Counted from the first letter of the stretch, positions 6,505-15,692 are shown. The stretch: DNA of 64,000 nucleotides from Holtiella tumoricola (GCF_027857615.1 NZ_JAQIFT010000048.1:1-64000); one strand, 5' to 3'. Notes: generated from the letters alone by a model not told the origin. Program-made: numbers and translations.

Positions 6505-8175
6505 TTGGTGCCCAGAAAAGCAAAAAATAAGTTACGCATTATTCCTCTGGGTGGTCTGGGTGAGATAGGTAAAAATATGACAGCGTTTGAATATGAAGAA
6601 GATATTATCGTTGTCGATTGTGGCTTAGCTTTCCCAGAAGACGAAATGCTAGGAATTGATTTAGTGATTCCAGATGTGACTTATTTAACTAAAAACTATG
6701 AAAAAATTAGAGGGATTGTACTGACACATGGACATGAAGATCATATTGGTGCTTTACCCTATATTTTACAAGAGCTTAATGTTCCTTTATATGGAACACG
6801 CCTTACCATTGGTTTAGTAGAAAATAAACTTAAAGAACACAATTTATTACGCACAACAGAACGTCACAATGTCACACAAGGTGAAACAATTAAATTAGGT
6901 AATAGTTTTAAAATAGAATTTATCAGATCAAATCATAGTATTGCAGATGCAGTGATGTTATCTATTTGGACGCCAGTAGGTACTATTATCCATACAGGAG
7001 ATTTTAAAGTAGACTATACACCAATCCGCGGAGAAAGTATTGACCTTCATCGTTTAGCGGAGCTTGGTAAGAAAGGTGTATTAGCATTATTAGCAGATAG
7101 TACGAATGTAGGACGCTTAGGATTTACTCAATCAGAAAAGATGGTTGGACTAAGGTTTGAAGATATTTTTAACAAAGCTCAAGATAAACGTATCATGGTT
7201 GCAACCTTTGCTTCTAATGTAGATCGTGTTCAGCAAATTATTAATGCAGCAGATAAGTTCAAACGTAAAGTTGCTATAATAGGACGTAGTATGGTGAATG
7301 TAGCAAAGACAGCTAGTGAATTAGGCTATTTAGATATTCCAGAAGGAACTTTAATTGATGTCAATGATGTAAAACGTTATAATGATGAACAAATTGTTAT
7401 TATTATGACTGGTAGTCAAGGTGAACCAATGGCAGCCTTATCACGTATGGCAGCCTCAGAGCATCGTCAACTTGAAATTAAACCAGGTGATGTAGTTATT
7501 TTAAGCTCTACACCTATTCCAGGAAATGAAAAAACAGTTTCAAAAGTAGTCAATGAACTAGCAAAAAAAGGTGCAACAGTTATACAAGAGGATACACATG
7601 TATCAGGCCATGCGGCTCAGGAAGAATTAAAATTGATTCATGCATTGGTAAGACCAAAGTATTTTATTCCTGTTCATGGGGAATATAGGCATTTACAAAA
7701 ACATGCAGAACTCGCAGTAGAAATGGGGATGCCCAAAGACAATATCGTACTTGCTTCAGTAGGTGATGTAATTGAGCTTACTCGTGAAAGTTGTAAGATA
7801 ACAGGTACTGTACCTTCAGGTCAAATATTAGTAGATGGCTTAGGTGTTGGTGATGTAGGAAATATCGTTTTACGTGACCGTAAGCACTTATCTCAAGATG
7901 GTTTATTAATTGTTGTCATGACACTAGAACGTGAATCAGGTATAGTGGTAGCAGGACCAGATATTATATCACGTGGTTTCGTGTATGTACGAGAAGCAGA
8001 AAATCTTATGGATGCTGCGAGAGTAGTTGTTCGTAAAGCATTAGATCGCTGTGAGACAAAACATATTGTAGAATGGTCACAAATTAAGACCATTGTTAAA
8101 GATGATTTAAAAGAATTTGTATGGCAAAAAACAAAACGTAGTCCTATGATTTTACCGATTATAATGGAAGTATAA
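6505..8175 (+). CDS. rnj: Ribonuclease J
   Basis: 556 residues, the usual length. The metallo-beta-lactamase core has LTHGHEDHIGALPYI (HxHxDH zinc motif), HTGDFKVDYTP and DSTNVGR; the beta-CASP domain follows (MTGSQGEPMAALSRMA, SGHAAQEELK, PVHGEYRHL), then the small C-terminal domain. It is the 5'-3' exo/endonuclease central to mRNA decay and rRNA maturation in Firmicutes. Start is TTG 6505 (GGAGG 7 nt upstream) or GTG 6508. Only one RNase J gene is seen here, so rnjA and rnjB cannot be told apart. A strong terminator follows. Confidence 0.93.
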   Translation: MVPRKAKNKLRIIPLGGLGEIGKNMTAFEYEEDIIVVDCGLAFPEDEMLGIDLVIPDVTYLTKNYEKIRGIVLTHGHEDHIGALPYILQELNVPLYGTRLTIGLVENKLKEHNLLRTTERHNVTQGETIKLGNSFKIEFIRSNHSIADAVMLSIWTPVGTIIHTGDFKVDYTPIRGESIDLHRLAELGKKGVLALLADSTNVGRLGFTQSEKMVGLRFEDIFNKAQDKRIMVATFASNVDRVQQIINAADKFKRKVAIIGRSMVNVAKTASELGYLDIPEGTLIDVNDVKRYNDEQIVIIMTGSQGEPMAALSRMAASEHRQLEIKPGDVVILSSTPIPGNEKTVSKVVNELAKKGATVIQEDTHVSGHAAQEELKLIHALVRPKYFIPVHGEYRHLQKHAELAVEMGMPKDNIVLASVGDVIELTRESCKITGTVPSGQILVDGLGVGDVGNIVLRDRKHLSQDGLLIVVMTLERESGIVVAGPDIISRGFVYVREAENLMDAARVVVRKALDRCETKHIVEWSQIKTIVKDDLKEFVWQKTKRSPMILPIIMEV

Positions 8176-8205
8176 AAAAAACCTAGCATTTTGCTAGGTT
8201 TTTTT
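8174..8205. terminator. Rho-independent terminator after RNase J
   Basis: AAAAAAACCTAGCA pairs with TGCTAGGTTTTTTT around TTT. The U-rich arm makes it work in both directions. Confidence 0.85.
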
Positions 8206-8263
8206 ATAGAATAGAGAAGGACTAGTTGAGCCTGCCTAATTTGGCATTAGAAAGGATAAAACA

Positions 8264-8920
8264 ATGAGTGAAATCAATTATGATTATATCGTTCAATATA
8301 TTCGTGCACTACATACACCACCAGAGGGTGTGTTGCTAGAAATTGAACAGTTAATAGCATGTGAAAAGGAAACATGGCCAATTATAAAACCAGAAGTAGC
8401 AGATTTTATGAAAGTACTTTTAACCATGCATAAACCTAAACAAATTCTTGAGATTGGGGCAGCAGTAGGCTATTCGGCAATGCTTATGAGCCAGTTTTTA
8501 GAAGAGGAAGGTCAAATTACAACAATTGAACGTTTTTCATATATGTATGAAACAGCTTCAAAAAATATAAAACGCGCCGGTTTAGAAGATAAAATTCAAA
8601 TTATAGAAGGCGATGCAGCAGAAGTACTGACCACATTAGAAGATGAAAAGTATGATGTTGTTTTTATGGATTGTGCTAAAGGACAATATATTAATTTCTT
8701 GCCTCACTGTATTCGTGTATTACGTCCAGGCGGTATACTCATTACTGATAATGTACTTCACAAAGGTACAGTAGCAAGGTCAAGATATTTAATTGATCGT
8801 AGACAACGTACAACCCATGCAAGATTAAGAGATTTTCTTTATACCATCACACATGATGATCGTCTAACCAGCAGTGTTATTCCTATTGGAGACGGTGTAG
8901 CATTAAGTTATAAAAAGTAG
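8264..8920 (+). CDS. trmR: tRNA 5-hydroxyuridine methyltransferase TrmR-like (class I O-methyltransferase)
   Basis: 218 residues, a Rossmann SAM methyltransferase of the catechol-O-methyltransferase type: ILEIGAAVGYSAMLM (motif I), TTIERFSYMYETA, DVVFMDCAKGQYINFL (metal Asp), and GGILITDNVLHKGTV. In Bacillus subtilis the orthologue YrrM/TrmR converts 5-hydroxyuridine at tRNA position 34 to 5-methoxyuridine, and its gene sits beside U32 peptidase genes (trhP) that make the hydroxyuridine. The same adjacency is seen here, 11 bp upstream of a U32 gene with mltG nearby, which supports the assignment over a generic O-methyltransferase. Confidence 0.85.
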   Translation: MSEINYDYIVQYIRALHTPPEGVLLEIEQLIACEKETWPIIKPEVADFMKVLLTMHKPKQILEIGAAVGYSAMLMSQFLEEEGQITTIERFSYMYETASKNIKRAGLEDKIQIIEGDAAEVLTTLEDEKYDVVFMDCAKGQYINFLPHCIRVLRPGGILITDNVLHKGTVARSRYLIDRRQRTTHARLRDFLYTITHDDRLTSSVIPIGDGVALSYKK

Positions 8921-8931
8921 GAGGAACAATA

Positions 8932-10170
8932 ATGAAAAAGAAAAAAGTAGAATTACTTGCACCAGCAGGTAGTTTAGAAACTTTAAAAATAGCAGTATTA
9001 TATGGAGCAGATGCAGTTTATATGGGTGGAGGAAGCTATGGCCTACGTGCTAAAGCTAAAAACTTTACACCAGATGAAATGCGTGAAGGAATTAAATTTG
9101 CTCATGACCATAATGTACAAGTTTACGTTACAGCCAATATTTTCGCTCACAATGATGACTTTGAAGGGATGAAAGAATACTTCATGGAAATTGAAGAAAT
9201 GGGTGCAGATGCGATTATTGTAGCAGATCCAGGGGTATTTGCGATAGCTAAAGAAGCTGTTCCAAATATGGAGATTCATATTTCAACACAGGCAAACAAT
9301 ACTAACTACCATACAGCTAAGTTCTGGGCAGCACAAGGTGCACAACGTATTGTACTTGCACGTGAATTATCTTTCCCAGAAATCAAAACAATTCATGATC
9401 ATTTACCAGAAAGTATTGAACTTGAGGCCTTTGTACATGGTGCAATGTGTATGGCATACTCAGGAAGATGTCTTCTAAGTAATTACATGACAAATCGTGA
9501 TGCAAACCACGGTGAATGTGCACAACCATGTAGATGGAAATACCATGTAGTAGAAGAAACACGTCCAGGTGAGTATATGCCAGTAGAAGAAAATGAGCGT
9601 GGTACTTACATCTACAACTCACGTGATCTTTGTATGATCGAATATATTCCAGAACTTGTTGAAAGTGGTATCTATAGCTTTAAAATTGAAGGGCGTATGA
9701 AAACACCACTTTATGCTGCAACAGTGATAAAAGCATATCGTGAAGCAATAGATACTTACTTAGAAAATCCAGAAGCTTTTGAAGCGAAAAGAGGCTACTT
9801 CCTTCAAGAAGTAGGTAAAGCAAGCCATAGAGAGTTCTCAACAGGATTCTATGAGCATAAACCTACTTCAGAGGATCAAACGTATACACATAACTCTTAT
9901 GTACGTAACTATGACTTCTCAGGAATGGTTATTGATTACGATAAAGAAACACAAATGGTAACTATTGAGCAACGTAGAAAATTCTCTGTAGGGGATACAG
10001 TGGAAATTTTATTACCAGATAGACCATTTATTAGTGTTAAAATTGAAGAAATGTGGGATGAAGAGGGAAATACAATAGAATCTGCACCACATCCACTTCA
10101 AATCGTGAAATTTAAAGTAGAAGAAGAAATAAGTGTACCAGCTCTTTTACGTAAAGAACAACCTCTTTAA
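8932..10170 (+). CDS. trhP: U32 family peptidase, TrhP-like tRNA hydroxylation protein
   Basis: 412 residues. U32 hallmarks: ELLAPAGSLETLKIAV at the N-terminus, ADPGVFAIAKE, STQANNTNYHTAKFW, the family block FVHGAMCMAYSGRCLLSNYM and the cysteine set HGECAQPCRW, which with the preceding Cys probably binds an Fe-S cluster; then FKIEGRMKTPLY. Length matches Bacillus YrrO. Such proteins use prephenate-derived chemistry to make 5-hydroxyuridine at tRNA position 34. It follows trmR by 11 bp with AGGAGG before ATG 8932, so hydroxylation and methylation genes are coupled. A longer U32 paralogue is at 27504. Confidence 0.87.
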   Translation: MKKKKVELLAPAGSLETLKIAVLYGADAVYMGGGSYGLRAKAKNFTPDEMREGIKFAHDHNVQVYVTANIFAHNDDFEGMKEYFMEIEEMGADAIIVADPGVFAIAKEAVPNMEIHISTQANNTNYHTAKFWAAQGAQRIVLARELSFPEIKTIHDHLPESIELEAFVHGAMCMAYSGRCLLSNYMTNRDANHGECAQPCRWKYHVVEETRPGEYMPVEENERGTYIYNSRDLCMIEYIPELVESGIYSFKIEGRMKTPLYAATVIKAYREAIDTYLENPEAFEAKRGYFLQEVGKASHREFSTGFYEHKPTSEDQTYTHNSYVRNYDFSGMVIDYDKETQMVTIEQRRKFSVGDTVEILLPDRPFISVKIEEMWDEEGNTIESAPHPLQIVKFKVEEEISVPALLRKEQPL

Positions 10171-10223
10171 AAAGAGTCTTAAAAAAAGTATAAGCTAGAA
10201 AAAATAAAAATCAAATTGTACGG

Positions 10224-10251
10224 GCACATTTTGGTAACACCTTCATACAAT
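10224..10251 (+). promoter_or_regulatory. Sigma-E-type promoter of sigK
   Basis: GCACATT (10224-10230) and CATACAAT (10244-10251), 13 nt apart, fit the mother-cell sigma-E consensus (GCATATT, about 14 nt, CATACAAT). No sigma-A -10 is visible. The -10 lies inside a 7-bp inverted repeat TTCATAC/GTATGAA (10242-10260), a possible regulator site. Early mother-cell transcription of sigK by sigma-E is the known arrangement. Confidence 0.7.
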
Positions 10252-10286
10252 AAGTATGAACCCATTTTTTATGGAGGTGTGCCGAA

Positions 10287-10949
10287 ATGTTGCCTTTTTT
10301 TTGTTTTTCTTATTTTAGTAGCATTTCTTCTTTTCCGCAACCTTTAACAGCTGAAGAAGAAAAATACTATTTGGATGAGCTAAGTGCAGGAAACGACCAG
10401 GCAAAGAATATTCTCATTGAACGTAATTTACGCTTAGTGGCACACATTGTTAAGAAGTATAGCAATTTGAATAAAGATATGGATGATTTAATCTCTATCG
10501 GTACCATTGGCTTAATTAAAGGAATTACTTCTTTTGATACTTCAAAAGGAACAAGACTTGCAACCTATGCTGCAAGATGTATTGAAAATGAGATTTTGAT
10601 GAGCATTCGCTCAACGAAGAAACAGAAAAATGAGACATCTCTTCATTCTCCCATTGGAGTAGATAAAGAAGGAAATGAGATAAATTTACTCGATGTATTG
10701 TGTACAGAGAATGAATCTATTTTTGATCAAGTTGATTTTGGAATAGAAGTAAAAAAATTGTATGATAAAATTGGCCACGTACTTAAGCCTAGAGAGAAGC
10801 TCATATTAAGATTAAGATATGGATTAGACAATACAGAGGAAAAAACACAAAGAGAAATAGCGGAAGAAATGGGTATCTCTAGGTCATATGTATCAAGGAT
10901 TGAGAAGAAAGCACTTAAAAAATTATTCCAAGAACTTAATAAGAAATAG
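10287..10949 (+). CDS. sigK: RNA polymerase sporulation sigma factor sigma-K (pro-sigma-K)
   Basis: 220 residues, one intact gene with no skin-type interruption. Region 2 reads NLRLVAHIVKKYSN and DLISIGTIGLIKGI, followed by LATYAARCIENEILM; the linker SPIGVDKEGNEINLLDVL is diagnostic of sigma-K/E, and region 4 has TQREIAEEMGISRSYVSRIEKKALKK. About 15 mostly hydrophobic residues (MLPFFCFSYFSSISS) precede the conserved FPQPL, matching a short pro-sequence removed by SpoIVFB in other species. Sigma-K drives late mother-cell genes for coat and cortex. ATG 10287 follows GGAGGTG. A sigma-E-like promoter lies upstream. Confidence 0.93.
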   Translation: MLPFFCFSYFSSISSFPQPLTAEEEKYYLDELSAGNDQAKNILIERNLRLVAHIVKKYSNLNKDMDDLISIGTIGLIKGITSFDTSKGTRLATYAARCIENEILMSIRSTKKQKNETSLHSPIGVDKEGNEINLLDVLCTENESIFDQVDFGIEVKKLYDKIGHVLKPREKLILRLRYGLDNTEEKTQREIAEEMGISRSYVSRIEKKALKKLFQELNKK

Positions 10950-11010
10950 CTGTCAGGCCTTATCAGAAGTAGATAAACAAGGTAATAAAATAAGTTTGCT
11001 AGATGTGTGT
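10950..11010 (+). pseudogene. Relic of a second sigma-K-like gene
   Basis: Directly after the sigK stop, the frame containing GTA 10971 reads SEVDKQGNKISLLDVC, which aligns with sigma-K's own VDKEGNEINLLDVLC (encoded near 10660-10702). The DNA is also similar but clearly diverged, so this is not a recent copy. Homology stops at the hairpin starting 11011. It looks like a stub of a tandem paralogue of sigK lost by deletion. Confidence 0.55.
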
Positions 11011-11056
11011 AGATGCATAAAAGAAGAGGCTTTATTGCCTCTTCTTTTATGCATCT
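11011..11056. terminator. Bidirectional terminator between sigK and mltG
   Basis: A perfect 20-bp inverted repeat: AGATGCATAAAAGAAGAGGC, loop TTTATT, then its exact complement. Both arms carry A/T runs, so it can terminate both convergent transcripts. It overlaps the mltG stop codon by two bases. Confidence 0.8.
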
Positions 11057-12152
11057 AATCAATAAAATTTACATCTTGGGATTGCTTGTACTGAGCTTTA
11101 TAGCTTGCATGTTCCTCAGCGGTACTGCTAAAAGCATGTGAACCTTCAGAAGAATTTTTTAGTACAAAGTAGAAAAAGTCATTTTCTTCAGGTATAAATG
11201 CAGCTTCTAGAGCGTTTTCACCAGGGCAACAAATAGGCCCAACAGGTAAGCCAGAGTAAAGATAAGTATTATAAGGAGAATCAACCGTTAAATCTTCACT
11301 TGTTAAAGTAACTTTACGTTTTTCCATAGCATATTGTACGGTTGAACACATTTGAAGAGGCATTTCATTGTTGAGACGGTTATAAATAACGCCAGAGATT
11401 GTTGCTCTTTCTTCATCAAGTTTTGCTTCACGTTCAATAATAGAAGCAATGGTTAAAATATCGTATAACGTATAGTTAGAACTATATAAGTACTGGGTAT
11501 AACGACTAGAGATTTCTGCAAAGCGATTAAGCATCATCATAATAATTTCTTCCGCTGAAGCACCTTTATGGATGGTATAGGTATCGGGAAACAAATAACC
11601 TTCTAGACGATATTGTGTATTTTCTGGAAGATCTCTTAAAAAAGGATAATCAAAAGTTTTATTATTGATTGCATCAAGAAAGTCTTCTTTTGAAACAATA
11701 TTTTTATCATCTAATCGATTAGCAATTTGTAAGACGCTAAAGCCTTCAGGAATTGTAAACTGAACTTCGTCTTCAGCTTTTGGTATGGTTGTAAAGAGTT
11801 TAAGCATTTCAACATTTGTCATAGTACTAGCAATATGATAAGTACCCGGTATAAGGCAATCGTCATAGCTATATAGCTTAGATTCTAGTTTGAACCAAAA
11901 TTTATTTCCAATAAAACCTTCAGCATATAACTTGCTTGCGACATCATCCATGGTAGTAGAAGAGGTGATAGTCAAAGATAATTCGCGAATGGTTGAAGAC
12001 ATAGGGCGCATATTATTTTCATCAATAATATGAAAACTATAGCTATAAGTTTTTGAAAAAGCTAGAATGCCTCCACAGGCTGCCAAAATAATAAGAAATA
12101 GGCAAAGGAGTAAATTGTACATTTTACGCCGTATTATTTTGTGTTTCTTCAT
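11055..12152 (-). CDS. mltG: Endolytic murein transglycosylase MltG (YceG-like)
   Basis: 365 residues. One N-terminal membrane anchor (about residues 12-30, LLLCLFLIILAACGGILAF) after a basic start. The extracellular part has the LysM-like FTIPEGFSVLQIANRL, YRLEGYLFPDTYTI, and the catalytic region ASIIEREAKLDEERATISGV with the key Glu, then YNTYLYSGLPVGPICCPG. MltG cuts nascent glycan strands and sets their length. It is one of the few - strand genes in the core region, convergent with sigK and divergent from an L,D-transpeptidase gene. ATG has AGGAGG upstream on the - strand. In Bacillus, mltG lies beside trmR, as here with sigK between. Confidence 0.92.
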   Translation of the reverse strand: MKKHKIIRRKMYNLLLCLFLIILAACGGILAFSKTYSYSFHIIDENNMRPMSSTIRELSLTITSSTTMDDVASKLYAEGFIGNKFWFKLESKLYSYDDCLIPGTYHIASTMTNVEMLKLFTTIPKAEDEVQFTIPEGFSVLQIANRLDDKNIVSKEDFLDAINNKTFDYPFLRDLPENTQYRLEGYLFPDTYTIHKGASAEEIIMMMLNRFAEISSRYTQYLYSSNYTLYDILTIASIIEREAKLDEERATISGVIYNRLNNEMPLQMCSTVQYAMEKRKVTLTSEDLTVDSPYNTYLYSGLPVGPICCPGENALEAAFIPEENDFFYFVLKNSSEGSHAFSSTAEEHASYKAQYKQSQDVNFID

Positions 12153-12181
12153 CTTTTTCCTCCTTTATATATTTATATAAA

Positions 12182-12210
12182 ATTATAACTATTTTGACTC
12201 TACAATTCAA
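12182..12210 (-). promoter_or_regulatory. Sigma-A promoter of mltG
   Basis: On the - strand TTGAAT (12205-12210) and TATAAT (12182-12187) are 17 nt apart, about 30 bp before the mltG start. Confidence 0.7.
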
Positions 12211-12232
12211 TCATTTTAATTTTGTATACAAC

Positions 12233-12261
12233 TTGAAGAGGAGAATTAGTTTTGTTATACT
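12233..12261 (+). promoter_or_regulatory. Sigma-A promoter of the L,D-transpeptidase gene
   Basis: TTGAAG (12233-12238) and TATACT (12256-12261) with a 17-nt spacer, about 35 bp before the start codon. It diverges from the mltG promoter, so two wall enzymes share one control region. Confidence 0.65.
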
Positions 12262-12295
12262 AAAATGGAAAAAAATGGGATGAGGAGTTAGTAAA

Positions 12296-14164
12296 ATGAA
12301 CTATAGAAAATTTATGCTATGGAGTTTGACAGGTACACTCATGATTCAGCCAATTCAGTGGGTGTATGGGGAAAATATTCAAAATGTAGTGGTACAAACC
12401 ATAGAAGATACCCATCAAAATCAAATAGATGATTCATTTGAAGGGGTTACCCAAGATCCATCTATAGAAAATTCAGAAGAAATAAAAGAAGTGATACAGC
12501 CATCAAATGAATGGCCTATGACATTTGAATATGTGGGACAAGATGTAAGATGGCAGCCTTATATAACACGTTTAGATACAATGAAAGGAGAACAAAGCTT
12601 TTTAACACCGCCCTTATTTGCTCAAATGATTTGCTATCGTTTAAATTTATCACCTATAAAAATTGAACAAAGTAATGGATATATTGAACGTCTTAAATAT
12701 GAAGGATTGTGGATCAATGATTTAGAAAAATTAGAGACGGTTTCTAATGTAGTATATGAAAGCGTAATGGAATTAGTTGCACAATTTAATAGGAGTAAGA
12801 TGACTCATCCATTTTTAAAAGAAGTACCGGCAGGTTTTATAAAGAAAAGTAGTCTACAAGCTTATGATAAAAATGGTATTTATACGTTATATACTTTAGG
12901 TGATGTGAATTATATTTGCTTATCCGATCTACGAACAATGGGATTTAATATTTCAGAACAAGAAGGTGTACTGAAGTTAGAATACGAATATTTAGGGCAA
13001 CAAGTAGGAGAACCAGAAAATAAGTCAAAAGCATTAACTACTCAAATTGCTAAGTATAATGGGCAAAAAGTGTATATAGGAAATGTACTTACATATAGCT
13101 TGAAAATGGGAGATGAAGTTTTAGTACCACTTAGAAGTACAGGCGAGTATTTTGACTTAGTTGTTCAGGAGAATAAATGTACCCTTGTACCTAATGGTAT
13201 TTATAGATCAGAAGGAGTATCTCTTGCACCAAACAAAATAACAAATACAGCTACTCTACCTGTGAATGTAGAAATAATTAGTGTATTTTGGAATGGAAAA
13301 AACTTTATAGAAGAAAGTTTGAAAATTGAGGATTTACAGCCAGGAGAAACCTATCCTCTGATTGAGGAATTATATGGTTTAGATGAAAAGGTTATACATA
13401 CGAGTACAATGGTAAAAGCTATACAAAGGGAAAAATTAAATTTAACAATCCCTTATAAAAGCTATGGACAACATATTACAAATGTGATGAGTAATTACGT
13501 AAAGAATCAAAACAGTGATGTAAATACTTTCGTAAGTCAGCTTTTCCCAGCGACACAAATTATTGGGACTATGAAATACGCAACAAATGGGTTTGAAAAA
13601 GGTGAAAAAGTTGTGGTATGGGCAGCTGAGGATGGACAATCTTATCATCTCATAAAAAATGGTAAAAAGATTACAGTGCCTTGGAGTAGTGTATCTATAC
13701 CTGCATCACCTAAAGCTTGTAAAGAGCAAGTGCCTACAGAAGTCATAGAAGCCTATTTTAATAGTTTGAGTAAAATAAGCAGTAGCCCTTACTATATATG
13801 GACCGATCTTTATCGTCAAACAACCTATGTTTTTAAAAAGCAAAGTGGAGAATGGAAGTTGATTAGAAGAATGGCAACTTCATCAGGGCTTAATAAAACG
13901 CCTACACCTACAGGGGAATTTAAAGTGAGTGCTTATGTACCTGCTTTTGGAATGAATAAAGGTTATAGGTGTAAAAATGCGTTGCTTTTATTTGGAGATT
14001 ATCTCTACCATTCTGTACTCTATGATGTAGAAGGAAAATATATAATAAGTGGTATGGAATCATTAGGTGAAAGAGCTTCACATGGTTGCTTGAGACTTTC
14101 ACCAGAAGATAGCAAATGGCTCTATGAAACAATGCCTCTTGGAACATCTGTTTGGATTAACTAG
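12296..14164 (+). CDS. Secreted L,D-transpeptidase (YkuD domain)
   Basis: 622 residues. N-terminal signal-like segment (about residues 5-25, FMLWSLTGTLMIQPIQWVYG). The long middle has stalk-like beta segments (YICLSDLRTMGFNISE, VLVPLRSTGEYFD) like copper amine oxidase N-type wall modules, then a domain with WAAEDGQSYHLIKNGKK. The last about 130 residues form the YkuD catalytic domain: TPTGEFKVSAYVP, HSVLYDVEGKY and ERASHGCLRLSPED with the catalytic Cys of SHGCxR. Such enzymes make 3-3 peptidoglycan cross-links or modify the cortex. GAGGAG precedes ATG 12296. Confidence 0.88.
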   Translation: MNYRKFMLWSLTGTLMIQPIQWVYGENIQNVVVQTIEDTHQNQIDDSFEGVTQDPSIENSEEIKEVIQPSNEWPMTFEYVGQDVRWQPYITRLDTMKGEQSFLTPPLFAQMICYRLNLSPIKIEQSNGYIERLKYEGLWINDLEKLETVSNVVYESVMELVAQFNRSKMTHPFLKEVPAGFIKKSSLQAYDKNGIYTLYTLGDVNYICLSDLRTMGFNISEQEGVLKLEYEYLGQQVGEPENKSKALTTQIAKYNGQKVYIGNVLTYSLKMGDEVLVPLRSTGEYFDLVVQENKCTLVPNGIYRSEGVSLAPNKITNTATLPVNVEIISVFWNGKNFIEESLKIEDLQPGETYPLIEELYGLDEKVIHTSTMVKAIQREKLNLTIPYKSYGQHITNVMSNYVKNQNSDVNTFVSQLFPATQIIGTMKYATNGFEKGEKVVVWAAEDGQSYHLIKNGKKITVPWSSVSIPASPKACKEQVPTEVIEAYFNSLSKISSSPYYIWTDLYRQTTYVFKKQSGEWKLIRRMATSSGLNKTPTPTGEFKVSAYVPAFGMNKGYRCKNALLLFGDYLYHSVLYDVEGKYIISGMESLGERASHGCLRLSPEDSKWLYETMPLGTSVWIN

Positions 14165-14262
14165 TGAATAAAATTAAATCTAAATTAAATTTGGAATATG
14201 ATAGGTAATATGATAAAATAATGAAGACAATTACATTTAGAAAAACTCAAGGAGGAACGAAA

Positions 14263-15657
14263 ATGTCAGACTTAAAAAAAGAATATAAGTGTGCATGGGA
14301 TGCGTATACTGAAGAAGACAAAAAAGCACTTTTTGCTTATGGTGAACGCTATAGAAAATTTATTTCTGAGAACAAAACAGAGCGCGAATGTGTAAAATCA
14401 ATGATTGAAGAAGCAAAAGCACATGGTTATGTAGATCTTGAAGAATACATTCAAAAAGGCCAAAAACTTCAAGCAGGGGATAAAGTTTACGCAAACTACT
14501 GTGACAAAACATTACTTATGTTCTGTATGGGTAGTGAACCATTATCAAATGGTATGAACTTACTTGGTGCACATCTTGACTCACCAAGACTTGACCTTAA
14601 ACCAAATCCACTTTATGAAGATTCAAACTTTGCAATGTTCAAAACACACTACTATGGTGGTGTTAAAAAATATCAATGGGTAGCATTACCACTAGCTATT
14701 CATGGTACAGTTGTAAAACAATGTGGCGAAGTTGTAAATGTTTGTATAGGTGAAGATGAAACAGATCCAGTTGTAGGTATTTCAGACTTACTTATCCACC
14801 TTTCAGGTGAACAAATGCAAAAGAAACTTTCTGATGCGATTGCAGGGGAAGATCTTAACATTTGTTTAGGAACATTGCCACTTGATGGAGAAGAAAAAGA
14901 TAAAGTTAAAGCAAATATCTTAAAACTTCTTAATGACAAATACGGCATTACAGAAGAAGACTTCGTATCAGCAGAACTTCAAATCGTACCAGCTGGTCCT
15001 GCTCGTGACTATGGCTTAGATAGAAGTATGGTTATGGGATATGGCCAAGATGATAGAGTTTGTGGTTATGCATCATTTGAAGCACAACTTGAAGTAACAA
15101 ATCCAAAACGTACAACAGGTACAATCCTTGTAGATAAAGAAGAAATTGGTAGCGTAGGTGCATCTGGTATGCAATCTAAATTCTTTGAAAACACAGTAGC
15201 AGAATTACTTGCTTTAACAGAAGGTGATTCTAATATTCTTGTAAGAAGAACTTTAGCACGTTCAAAAATGCTTTCTTCAGATGTAACTGCAGGACATGAT
15301 CCAAACTATCCATCAGTACTTGAAAAAAATAATGCAGCATACTTTGGTAAAGGTGTTGTATTCATGAAGTATACAGGTTCTCGTGGAAAATCTGGTTCAA
15401 ATGAAGCCAATGCAGAGTACATGGCATACCTTAGAAAAATTATGGCTGAAAATAATGTAACTTGGCAAACAGCTGAGCTTGGTCGTATTGACCTTGGTGG
15501 TGGCGGTACAATTGCATATATTTTAGCAAGCTATGGTATGGATGTTATTGACTGTGGTGTACCAGTTCATAGCATGCATGCACCATGGGAAATTACAAGT
15601 AAAGTGGATCTCTATGAAATGAGAAAAGCGTATATTGCGTTCCTAATTAATGCATAA
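14263..15657 (+). CDS. M18 family aminopeptidase
   Basis: 464 residues from ATG 14263, fixed by AAGGAGGAA 6 nt upstream (an earlier in-frame ATG at 14221 lacks a site). Metal-ligand blocks: GAHLDSPRLDLKPNPL (His-x-Asp), YGQDDRVCGYAS (bridging Asp), DKEEIGSVGASGMQS (Glu-Glu), DVTAGHDPNYP and the C-terminal PVHSMHAPWE (His). M18 enzymes are cytosolic dizinc aminopeptidases acting on short peptides, often with acidic N-terminal residues. Codon use is regular and highly expressed-looking. A peptidyl-prolyl isomerase and an M19 dipeptidase follow, a small peptide-handling cluster. Confidence 0.92.
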   Translation: MSDLKKEYKCAWDAYTEEDKKALFAYGERYRKFISENKTERECVKSMIEEAKAHGYVDLEEYIQKGQKLQAGDKVYANYCDKTLLMFCMGSEPLSNGMNLLGAHLDSPRLDLKPNPLYEDSNFAMFKTHYYGGVKKYQWVALPLAIHGTVVKQCGEVVNVCIGEDETDPVVGISDLLIHLSGEQMQKKLSDAIAGEDLNICLGTLPLDGEEKDKVKANILKLLNDKYGITEEDFVSAELQIVPAGPARDYGLDRSMVMGYGQDDRVCGYASFEAQLEVTNPKRTTGTILVDKEEIGSVGASGMQSKFFENTVAELLALTEGDSNILVRRTLARSKMLSSDVTAGHDPNYPSVLEKNNAAYFGKGVVFMKYTGSRGKSGSNEANAEYMAYLRKIMAENNVTWQTAELGRIDLGGGGTIAYILASYGMDVIDCGVPVHSMHAPWEITSKVDLYEMRKAYIAFLINA

Positions 15658-15692
15658 TAATTAACTAGATAAGAAAAAAGGAAGTGTTTAAC

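Noticed and set aside
10287..11062. sigK interrupted by a skin-like element
   Set aside because: sigK is one intact frame of normal length with regions 2 and 4 joined; the relic after it is a separate diverged copy, not the other half.
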